This document shows positions 6,461-12,507 of a stretch of DNA of 17,984 bases, piece after piece. The translations under genes were made by a program, and so were the position numbers. Position 1 is the first letter of the stretch; every line of letters begins with the position of its first letter. The notes below the pieces were generated by a model that did not search any database, had not been told where the DNA came from, and saw only the letters and a list, made by a program, of their open reading frames with translations. The stretch covers positions 1 to 17,984 of the forward strand of contig MNVC01000042.1 of assembly GCA_001871435.1 (NCBI GenBank), in the 5' to 3' direction. The stretch comes from Candidatus Magasanikbacteria bacterium CG1_02_32_51 (GTDB lineage Bacteria > Patescibacteriota > Patescibacteriia > Magasanikbacterales > UBA922).

Positions 6461-7021
6461 ATGAAAATAGAAAATAGGGAGGTAATTTTAGACAAACATA
6501 AAGTCGAAATCCAAATCGCTTATCTTGATAAAAGTGATGGAAAAGAATTTAAAAGATTATTTGACCTTTGGAGAAAATTAAACTTAGGTTTAAAAAAATA
6601 CGGTAGGGGTGTTAATATACCAGAAGTTATTTCAGAAGGTATGTTTTGTGTTTTTAGTGGCTCAGTTAGATATGTAAAAAAAGTCAAAGGAATAGGTAAA
6701 GTTTCCTTTGATACAATCAATACAGACAAATCGCGTAGGGAACAAATTAAAGCAACAAGCATAGAAGGTGATGTAACATCCTTTGGTCCAAAATCAGAGT
6801 GGGATGATCTATATTTTGTAGATTTTTTTAATAATGGAAAACTTGATGGAACTTTCAACGTGTACCTTATACCAAATGACCTAATTTATTCAAACAGGGT
6901 AAACAAAGGACAGACGATGAAACAACAACAAGAAGAAAAAAGACGTCCGCGAATGAGTATAAAAGAAATTATAAAATATAATAAAATTAAACCAATCGCA
7001 AAAGATGTAAAAGTATGGTAA
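6461..7021 (+). CDS. Type II restriction endonuclease, Bsp6I-like
   Basis: The 186-residue protein resembles the Bsp6I restriction endonuclease family: NIPEVISEG (52-60), SFD (82-84) leading to QIKATS (95-100), SFGPKSEWDDLYFVDFF (107-123), DGTFNVYLIPNDLIY (129-143) and the tail RRPRMSIKEIIK (161-172). The catalytic core is probably a PD-(D/E)xK variant with D84 and Q95-x-K97 plus E56 or E59. The prototype Bsp6I cuts GC^NGC; that this enzyme shares the site is inference. The gene converges on the m5C methyltransferase with only 6 bp between stop codons, the usual partner of such an enzyme. The ATG at 6461 lacks a ribosome-binding site, but a possible leader peptide with GAGGAG ends 9 nt upstream. 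No frameshift or lost motif is visible, so it is probably active. Confidence 0.78.
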   Translation: MKIENREVILDKHKVEIQIAYLDKSDGKEFKRLFDLWRKLNLGLKKYGRGVNIPEVISEGMFCVFSGSVRYVKKVKGIGKVSFDTINTDKSRREQIKATSIEGDVTSFGPKSEWDDLYFVDFFNNGKLDGTFNVYLIPNDLIYSNRVNKGQTMKQQQEEKRRPRMSIKEIIKYNKIKPIAKDVKVW

Positions 7022-7027
7022 TAAATT

Positions 7028-8593
7028 TTAAGAAATAGCTTTTTTAATTTGGATAGCAACAGCTCTTACAACTGGAACAGTTACAGAGTTACCAAACTGT
7101 TTATATAATGCAGAATCGGATATATTTTTTGGAAGTTTAAAGTCCATTGGAAAGCCCTGTATTCTAGCACATTCGAGAGGAGTCAGTTTTCTGATTCCTT
7201 TTTTGTCCTTAATAATTGGTACATTATGACCACCCATTCCCATATTAGCTGTTAAAGTAGGACAAACTCCTTTTTTATTTTCACGCACATATTTTCTACG
7301 CCATTGATAAACTGTGTTTGGATTAACAACCTCATCTTTCAAATTTTTGAATAATGGCTTACCATTGTAATAATATTTTTCATCAACATTATTTTCTAAC
7401 AAATCAGTTATTTTTCTTGTTAATTTTATTGTTGGAGGAAAATTAAATTTTTCATAATGTCTTTTATCCTTAAAGCCCACAATATAAATTCTCTCTCTGT
7501 TTTGTGGTATGTTTCCATACTCCATACTATTTAATACCTTAGCTTTTACATAGTAACCCAAAGCCTCAAGCGTTTCCATTATAATCTTAAATGTTTTACC
7601 GTTGTCATGTCCTTTAAGATTTTTTACATTCTCCAACATAAAACCCATTGGCTGTTTTTCCTTCAAAATTCTTGCAACATCAAGAAATAAATTACCACGA
7701 CCCTTTTTATCTTCAAAACCCTCTCTAAAGCCGGCGATTGAAAATGCCTGACATGGAAAACCGCCGAGCAAAAAATCAAAATCAGGAAGTTTTTTTTCAT
7801 TGAGTTTCATTATATCTTCAACAAATAATTTAGTGCCATCAAAGTTCAGATCATAAGTATCTTTACATTGTGGTTCAAAATCATTGGCAAAAACTGTTTC
7901 AAATTCTTCTTCTTCAAAACCCAGCCTTATACCTCCTACACCAGCAAAAAGATCAATGGTTTTAAACTGTTTTGTTTTTTTTAATTGGTTATTAAAATCT
8001 CTAATTATTTTTATTACAATACCACGAACTTCTACTTCTGTTCTAAAAATCGGAAGTAAATTTTGATTTGCCGGTTGAAGTCTAAATCTATTTTTTTCAC
8101 GATAAAGCTTTTTCAGGGTTGCTTCATTTTCATCTATAACGGCAACAACTGTCTGACCATTATCAGCAGTTTCCTGTTTTTTTATCACCACCATATCACC
8201 ATCAAAAATCCCATCTTCAATCATACTGTCACCAACAACTTTCAAAGCGTATAGTTGTTCTGGATCAAAATATGTATCACGAGCAATTGTAATAGTATTA
8301 CCCCTCGTTTCTATTGCTTCAATTGGTTGACCAGCCGTGATAGTTCCTACTAACGGTATTTCAATTGTATCAATCTTGCCAGCCTCTCTTATACCCAGTC
8401 CGCGGGTAGCATTTTCATTTCTGGTAATGTAACCTTTGTTTATAAGAGCGTCTACGTGCTGGTAAACACCTGACAAAGCTTTGAGTCTAAAACGCTTCTT
8501 TATTTCCTCAAAAGTAGGCGAATATCCTTTTTCATTAATAAAAACTTTTATAAAATCAAAAATCTTCTTTTGTTTTGGGGTTAAATTAGGCAT
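7028..8593 (-). CDS. LexA repressor fused to cytosine-C5 DNA methyltransferase
   Basis: One continuous 521-residue frame holds two whole proteins. Residues 1-70 are the LexA winged helix-turn-helix. Residues 78-200 are the LexA S24 peptidase domain, with cleavage dipeptide A87-G88 (GTITAGQP), nucleophile S123 (VVGDSMIEDG) and K161 (EATLKKL). After a short linker the methyltransferase begins: motif I DLFAGVGG (214-221), IV GGFPCQAFS with catalytic C281, VI ENV (321-323), VIII QNRERIYIVG (364-373), a short recognition domain (about 380-465), IX (468-482) and X YKQFGNS (497-503). It should methylate cytosine in the endonuclease's target. Small N-terminal helix-turn-helix extensions are known on m5C methyltransferases, where they autoregulate; a complete self-cleaving LexA is unexpected. 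Damage-triggered cleavage would separate the DNA-binding head from the enzyme. There is no Shine-Dalgarno; its -10 overlaps a palindrome. Confidence 0.92.
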   Translation of the reverse strand: MPNLTPKQKKIFDFIKVFINEKGYSPTFEEIKKRFRLKALSGVYQHVDALINKGYITRNENATRGLGIREAGKIDTIEIPLVGTITAGQPIEAIETRGNTITIARDTYFDPEQLYALKVVGDSMIEDGIFDGDMVVIKKQETADNGQTVVAVIDENEATLKKLYREKNRFRLQPANQNLLPIFRTEVEVRGIVIKIIRDFNNQLKKTKQFKTIDLFAGVGGIRLGFEEEEFETVFANDFEPQCKDTYDLNFDGTKLFVEDIMKLNEKKLPDFDFLLGGFPCQAFSIAGFREGFEDKKGRGNLFLDVARILKEKQPMGFMLENVKNLKGHDNGKTFKIIMETLEALGYYVKAKVLNSMEYGNIPQNRERIYIVGFKDKRHYEKFNFPPTIKLTRKITDLLENNVDEKYYYNGKPLFKNLKDEVVNPNTVYQWRRKYVRENKKGVCPTLTANMGMGGHNVPIIKDKKGIRKLTPLECARIQGFPMDFKLPKNISDSALYKQFGNSVTVPVVRAVAIQIKKAIS

Positions 8594-8600
8594 AATATAA

Positions 8601-8630
8601 TTGACAAATTAGATGATTTAACGCTATAAT
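8601..8630 (+). promoter_or_regulatory. Full-consensus sigma70 promoter reading right
   Basis: TTGACA (8601-8606) and TATAAT (8625-8630) are both perfect consensus with an 18-bp spacer. The inferred start is near 8637. No annotated plus-strand gene follows before the terminator at 8741-8774, which points to a short RNA. It lies divergently over the leader of the LexA-methyltransferase gene. Confidence 0.7.
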
Positions 8631-8642
8631 ATCATTATACCG
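8622..8642. promoter_or_regulatory. Palindromic operator candidate for the LexA fusion
   Basis: TATAATATCATTATA (8625-8639) is a perfect 6+3+6 inverted repeat, extended by a second CG/CG pair (8622-8623 with 8641-8642) across one mismatch. It coincides with the -10 boxes of two divergent promoters, so a bound dimer would block both. It does not resemble the classical CTG-N10-CAG or GAAC-N4-GTTC LexA boxes. LexA sites vary greatly among phyla, so autoregulation is plausible but unproven. Confidence 0.5.
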
Positions 8643-8662
8643 AAAATAAACAGAATTTAAAA
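8634..8662 (-). promoter_or_regulatory. Promoter of the LexA-methyltransferase gene
   Basis: On the minus strand TATAAT (8634-8639) is exact. The -35 position at 17 bp is TTTTAA (8657-8662), only weakly similar. The inferred start near 8627 gives a leader of about 34 nt. The weak -35 contrasts with the consensus divergent promoter. Confidence 0.45.
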
Positions 8663-8778
8663 CCCACTTATCCACAGTCTTTGAAAACTAGTGAGTAGGT
8701 TTAGTCGATGGCTAAATATCTCACAAAATATTTATATTATAAAAAAATTGTCTCTCTTCCAAGACAATTTTTTTATTT
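8637..8778 (+). ncRNA. Candidate small RNA between the LexA fusion and recQ
   Basis: A consensus promoter (8601-8630) and a strong terminator (8741-8774) bound about 140 nt with no substantial reading frame. Inside is a two-part hairpin: GTGAG (8691-8695) pairs with CTCAC (8720-8724), and TTTAG (8700-8704) with CTAAA (8712-8716), separated by a TAGG/TAT internal loop with TCGATGG at the tip. The first 30 nt are single-strand-like and A-rich. I do not recognise a known family. A 24-codon frame (8708-8782, beginning MAKYLTKYLYY) with AGG eight bases upstream is an alternative product, but it would run through the terminator stem. Confidence 0.5.
8741..8774. terminator. Strong terminator, 13-bp perfect stem
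   Basis: AAAAAAATTGTCT (8741-8753) pairs perfectly with 8762-8774 around an 8-nt loop and ends in seven T. It lies in a divergent intergenic region, so it ends neither flanking gene; it fits a short plus-strand RNA. Confidence 0.8.
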
Positions 8779-8797
8779 ATAATAAGAAAATCAACAA

Positions 8798-8826
8798 TTG
8801 TACATAATCCATAAATATAGTAAAAT
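8798..8826 (+). promoter_or_regulatory. Promoter of recQ
   Basis: TTGTAC (8798-8803) and TAAAAT (8821-8826) are 17 bp apart. The inferred start near 8833 gives a leader of about 23 nt to the GTG at 8856. It lies downstream of the terminator, so recQ is transcribed independently. Confidence 0.5.
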
Positions 8827-8855
8827 AGTCTAATCAATCACTCAGTGAAATCAAT

Positions 8856-10469
8856 GTGCTAAATACCAAACTAAAACAATACTTCAATTTCGAAAACTTC
8901 CGTCCCGGACAAGAAGAAATAGTCCAAGCTATCATCTCTGGACAAGATGTCATTGCTCTCATGCCCACTGGTGGAGGCAAATCTTTGTGTTACCAGCTAC
9001 CAGCTCTAGCTGAACAAAAAGTTACTCTTGTCATTTCCCCTCTTATTGCCCTCATGAAAGACCAGGTAGACAGTTTGAAAGCACGTGGACTCAACGCAGT
9101 ACTTATCAACAGTACCTTGAATTTGGACGAAATAAAAAATGCTATCAAAGAAATAGAAACTGGCGAAAGTCACATCATCTATATGGCCCCCGAAGGTTTG
9201 AATAACAAATTATTAAAAGAATTACTTACTAAAATAAATTTGGATATTGTGGCTGTGGACGAAGCACATTGTGTCTCAGAATGGGGTCATGATTTTCGTC
9301 CACATTATCGTCTGATAAAAGATTTTATTGCTTCATTAAAAAAACGTCCAACAGTGACTGCTTTTACAGCTACAGCTACTCCAGAAGTCCGCGATGATAT
9401 TATCAAAAATCTTGATTTACAAAATCCTCAAATTTTTGTGCGTGGTTTTGATAGACCAAATTTGCGTTTCTTTGTCAGAGATAATCTAAAAAAAAATACT
9501 CGCTACCAAGAAATACTAAGGCTTACAGGATCAATGAAAGGATCTGGAATTATCTATGCTATTAGTCGCAAAGAAACTGAAAAAATTGCTGACTTTCTCA
9601 ACAAAGCAAATATCACAGCAGTTGCTTATCACGCTGGTTTAGAAAAAAATGCCAGACGACAGGTTCAAGAAAATTTCATGGAAAACAAATTCAAAGTAAT
9701 TGTGGCGACTATTGCTTTTGGTATGGGCGTAGATAAGGCTGATATTCGTTTTGTAATACATGCTGGCTTACCAAGTAGTATGGAAGGCTATTACCAAGAA
9801 GCTGGACGTGCTGGACGTGATGGTGAGACTGCTTATTGTATACTTTTACATAGCAAAGCCGATATTGGCTTACGACATTTTTTCTTACAAAAAAGTAAAG
9901 AAGAAATGAAAAAACAAGGCAAGACTTTTGTTGAAATAAACAAAATTGCTAATTCTCAATATGAAAAATTACAGACTATCAGTAGCTATGCTGAAAGTAA
10001 CACTTGCCGACGCAAGACTATTCTAAATTATTTTGCTGATCCTGATGTAGTTAATATTCCAAACACTGGTTGTGGAGCTTGTGATATTTGTCTAAATTTT
10101 CAATGGGAAGAAGCAAAAAGTATCAAAAAAGAAAAAACATCAAGCATCTTTCATTCCCTATCCAATACAGTCTTGGAAACTGTCAATATGTATAAAGATG
10201 GTAAAACAGTAGAACAAATTGCCAAAATAAGATCACTTGGTGTGAGTACTGTGTTTCAACATCTAATACGTTGGCATATAGAAGATGATGGTGATTTACC
10301 GATAGAAAATTTTATTACCAAAGACGAAGAAAAACAAATCTTAATAGCTATGAGTAAGGCTGAAGATTATACCAAGCTTTCTCCCATAAAAATAAATTTA
10401 CCAGATGAAATAAGTTATGAAAAAATACGACTAGTGATGGCAAAGATACAGAAAGTTAAACTCTGGTGA
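8856..10469 (+). CDS. recQ: ATP-dependent DNA helicase RecQ
   Basis: The 537-residue superfamily-2 helicase unwinds DNA 3'-to-5' in recombination and fork repair. It has RPGQ (16-19), Walker A MPTGGGKSL (36-44), DEAH box (135-138) with the aromatic-rich CVSEWGHDFR, motif III FTATATP (170-176), motif V IVATIAFGMGVDKADIRFV and motif VI QEAGRAGRDG (314-323). The zinc cluster is complete (C384, C406, C409, C412). The C-terminus differs from E. coli RecQ: instead of a clear HRDC it ends in a helix-turn-helix (about 430-500; IAKIRSLGVSTVFQHLIRWH), as in RecQ proteins with the HTH_40 tail. The start is GTG, since the first in-frame ATG lies inside the Walker A strand. The stop is TGA. It is close to the LexA fusion but has its own promoter. 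Confidence 0.93.
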   Translation: MLNTKLKQYFNFENFRPGQEEIVQAIISGQDVIALMPTGGGKSLCYQLPALAEQKVTLVISPLIALMKDQVDSLKARGLNAVLINSTLNLDEIKNAIKEIETGESHIIYMAPEGLNNKLLKELLTKINLDIVAVDEAHCVSEWGHDFRPHYRLIKDFIASLKKRPTVTAFTATATPEVRDDIIKNLDLQNPQIFVRGFDRPNLRFFVRDNLKKNTRYQEILRLTGSMKGSGIIYAISRKETEKIADFLNKANITAVAYHAGLEKNARRQVQENFMENKFKVIVATIAFGMGVDKADIRFVIHAGLPSSMEGYYQEAGRAGRDGETAYCILLHSKADIGLRHFFLQKSKEEMKKQGKTFVEINKIANSQYEKLQTISSYAESNTCRRKTILNYFADPDVVNIPNTGCGACDICLNFQWEEAKSIKKEKTSSIFHSLSNTVLETVNMYKDGKTVEQIAKIRSLGVSTVFQHLIRWHIEDDGDLPIENFITKDEEKQILIAMSKAEDYTKLSPIKINLPDEISYEKIRLVMAKIQKVKLW

Positions 10470-10500
10470 GAAATATAAAAATATAAAAGTATTAAAATAT

Positions 10501-10531
10501 AAAAATAACCTCTAATTTCAAGGTTATTTTT
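10501..10531. terminator. Bidirectional terminator between recQ and ftsX
   Basis: AAAAATAACCT (10501-10511) pairs with AGGTTATTTTT (10521-10531) around a 9-nt loop, with A/T tails on both sides. It sits between convergent recQ and ftsX and can serve both. Confidence 0.7.
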
Positions 10532-10579
10532 TGGTTTTAAAATTATTTTAATATTTTTATGTTCTAGTATTTTTATAAT

Positions 10580-11491
10580 CTAAGTACGCAAGTATCTACG
10601 CATTGCCAAGCCACTTGATACGATAGTAAGTAAAAATACTACTCCAAATTCAATACCTATAATAGACACTAAATTTTGTGACAAATAATTAGAAAGTAAA
10701 TTATTCTTTTCAAAGATAACACTAATATAAAGATCTAGAAATTTCAAAAAGAAATCCACAAGTAAGTATGTTAAACCAACGCTAATAATACTAAAAAGAA
10801 AAGATTCAACAATATAAGGACCTTGTATAAACCAATTTGTAGCCCCTACAAGACGTTTTATACCTATTTCAGTACGCTGAGTATAGATAGCCACTCTAAT
10901 CGTGTTAAAAATGATTATAAAGGCAATTACCGCAAATAGAATTGTCAAAAAATAGGTAAACTTCTGGACATTGGTAGTAATGACGTGAATACGATCAATA
11001 GCTGTCTGAGTATCTCCAAAAGTCTTGGCTTCTATAATGTTTTCATACTCTGGAACACTAAGAGCTGTAATAATTTTGGTATAATCTTTTGGATCACGAG
11101 TCTTGATAATAAGAGTAGGTCCTAAAGGATTTGTACCAATCTCATCCAAAGAAGAAAGCACATCAGGATTATTAGCATAACTTTTTTTGAAGTTAGCAAA
11201 AACTTCTTCACTATTAAAAAATGTTTCTTTTTCTACTTCTGGAAAAGCACTAACATAATCACGAATTTCTTGTATTTCATCCAAAGTTGCTTCAGGATTA
11301 AAATAAATACTAACATCAATTTGTTTTTTTACAGCTGCTACAGATTCATCGGTCAATACTTTTACTACCATCAAAGTATTGATAGACAAAAGCATCAGAA
11401 TCAAAATAAGTACAGTCATAACAGACAAACTCATATTACGAATTATTTCTTGAAAAGAAAATTTTATAATACGAAAAAATCCTGAAAACAT
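10580..11491 (-). CDS. ftsX: Cell division protein FtsX
   Basis: The 303-residue inner-membrane protein has a basic cytoplasmic N-terminus, a first membrane helix (about 21-43), an extracellular domain (about 45-165) with the PEVEKETFFNSEEVFANFKK segment, and three C-terminal helices (about 179-200, 228-250, 275-298). The loop RTEIGIKRLVGATNWFI (206-222) is the coupling region typical of FtsX. With FtsE it forms an ABC-type complex that transmits ATP hydrolysis to peptidoglycan hydrolases at the division site. It follows ftsE by 7 bp, a standard ftsEX operon. Its length is normal for the family. TATAAT occurs 6 nt before the ATG but is probably incidental inside the operon. Confidence 0.92.
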   Translation of the reverse strand: MFSGFFRIIKFSFQEIIRNMSLSVMTVLILILMLLSINTLMVVKVLTDESVAAVKKQIDVSIYFNPEATLDEIQEIRDYVSAFPEVEKETFFNSEEVFANFKKSYANNPDVLSSLDEIGTNPLGPTLIIKTRDPKDYTKIITALSVPEYENIIEAKTFGDTQTAIDRIHVITTNVQKFTYFLTILFAVIAFIIIFNTIRVAIYTQRTEIGIKRLVGATNWFIQGPYIVESFLFSIISVGLTYLLVDFFLKFLDLYISVIFEKNNLLSNYLSQNLVSIIGIEFGVVFLLTIVSSGLAMRRYLRT

Positions 11492-11498
11492 AAAATTA

Positions 11499-12179
11499 TT
11501 ATAAACGATATTTACCTTTATTTTCGTCAGAAATTATTCTACCATCATATAGAGTAACCACCCGACGTTTGAGTTGATTTACTACTTCCCTATTGTGGGT
11601 AACTAACAAAATTGTAGTACCAAATTCATTTATTTTTTTTAAAATATCAATAATTTCTTGAGTGTTTATAGAATCAAGATTACCAGTTGGCTCATCAGCC
11701 AATAAAATCTTTGGTCTATGAACCAAAGAACGTGCCATAGCGACACGTTGTTGTTCACCACCAGACAATTGGTGTGGATATCTATCTAACTTATGAACAA
11801 GACCAACAATATCTAAAACTCTAGGAACCACTTGTTTGATACGAGAACGTTTTTCTCCAGCAACTTCTAGTGCAAAAGCAACATTTTCAGCTACAGTTTT
11901 TTTTGGCAAAAGTTTGAAATCTTGAAAAATAACTCCGATTTGACGACGGAGTAGTGGAATATCAGAATTAGAAATTCTAGTAATATCCCAACCACCTACT
12001 TCAATCACACCTGAGGTAGCTTTTTCTTCAGCTATAAGTAATTTTATCATCGTAGTTTTACCAGTACCACTTTGTCCAACAATTGATACAAATTCACCAT
12101 TTTCTATATGCAAATCAACACCACTTAAGCCAGTACTATCAGCACTATATTTTTTGGTAACACTTTTTAGAGTAATCAT
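11499..12179 (-). CDS. ftsE: Cell division ATP-binding protein FtsE
   Basis: The 226-residue ABC ATPase has Walker A GQSGTGKT (35-42), Q-loop Q86 in IFQDFKLL, signature LSGGEQQR (138-145), Walker B ILLADEP (158-164) with NLDS, and switch H195. IFQDFKLLPKKTVAENVAFAL is highly typical of FtsE. It powers FtsX. An in-frame extension up to 12269 exists, but it would read through the tRNA-Thr gene, so the start is the ATG at 12179, which begins the conserved MITLKSVTKKY. There is no Shine-Dalgarno. An extended -10 (TGT-TATGAT) ends 9 nt before the ATG, so a nearly leaderless transcript separate from the tRNAs is possible. Confidence 0.93.
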   Translation of the reverse strand: MITLKSVTKKYSADSTGLSGVDLHIENGEFVSIVGQSGTGKTTMIKLLIAEEKATSGVIEVGGWDITRISNSDIPLLRRQIGVIFQDFKLLPKKTVAENVAFALEVAGEKRSRIKQVVPRVLDIVGLVHKLDRYPHQLSGGEQQRVAMARSLVHRPKILLADEPTGNLDSINTQEIIDILKKINEFGTTILLVTHNREVVNQLKRRVVTLYDGRIISDENKGKYRL

Positions 12180-12188
12180 ATGATAAAT

Positions 12189-12194
12189 ATCATA
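12189..12194 (-). promoter_or_regulatory. Extended -10 box upstream of ftsE
   Basis: TATGAT on the minus strand preceded by TGT, with 9 nt to the ATG at 12179. There is no convincing -35. It is very like the TGT-TATAAT promoter of the FtsB-like gene (14136-14141). Confidence 0.4.
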
Positions 12195-12244
12195 ACACAA
12201 AAATATTTTTTGTACTATAAATAATTCAAAAAAATCCACAATAG

Positions 12245-12317
12245 AGCCGATCACGGGACTTGAACCCATAACCTATGGTTTACGATACCATTGCTCTACC
12301 AATTAAGCTAGATCGGC
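12245..12317 (-). tRNA. tRNA-Thr(CGT)
   Basis: The cloverleaf is complete. The acceptor stem GCCGATC/GATCGGC is perfect. The anticodon stem ATGGT/ACCAT carries loop ATCGTAA, giving anticodon CGT (codon ACG). The T stem ATGGG/CCCGT has a TTCAAGT loop. The discriminator base is T. CCA is not encoded. It follows tRNA-Gly by 75 bp in the same direction. Confidence 0.93.
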
Positions 12318-12392
12318 ATTTTGATAGGTTTTTATCTTTATTATAAAGAATTTCAGTGTAATCTTTTTGAAATCAATGTAATCAGTGTATTG

Positions 12393-12464
12393 AGCGGATA
12401 AGGAGAATCGAACTCCTTTCTTCGGCTTGGGAAGCCGACATAATAGCCATTATACTACACCCGC
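12393..12464 (-). tRNA. tRNA-Gly(CCC)
   Basis: The acceptor stem GCGGGTG/TATCCGC has two G-U pairs. The anticodon stem TCGGC/GCCGA carries loop TTCCCAA, giving anticodon CCC (codon GGG). The T arm is GGAG-TTCGATT-CTCC. The D arm GTATAATGGCTATTAT resembles E. coli glyT. CCA is not encoded. It lies 43 bp after the parvulin gene, separated by a hairpin, so it may be processed from that mRNA. Confidence 0.93.
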
Positions 12465-12466
12465 AC

Positions 12467-12495
12467 ATTCTACCTAATTTTATATTAGGCAGAAT
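12467..12495 (-). other. Hairpin between the parvulin stop and tRNA-Gly
   Basis: In the minus-strand RNA, ATTCTGCCTAAT pairs with ATTAGGTAGAAT (12 bp including one G-U) around a 5-nt loop. No T-run follows in the direction of transcription, and the tRNA begins 2 nt later. It therefore looks like a processing or mRNA-stabilising structure rather than a terminator. Confidence 0.5.
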
Positions 12496-12507
12496 AATTT
12501 TTATTGA

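Noticed and set aside
8668..8676. TTATCCACA, a perfect DnaA-box consensus
   Set aside because: It is a single copy with no cluster, no dnaA or dnaN nearby and no AT-rich unwinding array beyond the general background, so there is no case for an origin.
8708..8782. 24-codon frame beginning MAKYLTKYLYY
   Set aside because: It runs through the stem of a strong terminator and matches nothing I recognise; kept only as an alternative to the small RNA.
10467..10469. Possible reassignment of TGA, as in some candidate-phyla bacteria
   Set aside because: All genes are complete under the standard code without internal TGA, glycine uses GGN codons, and recQ ends at TGA at the expected length.
12180..12269. 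In-frame 30-residue N-terminal extension of FtsE
   Set aside because: It runs through the tRNA-Thr gene; FtsE homology begins at the ATG at 12179.
12318..12392. Near-duplicate GATTACAYTGA words between the two tRNA genes
   Set aside because: They are short, imperfect and AT-rich, and too weak for a regulatory claim.
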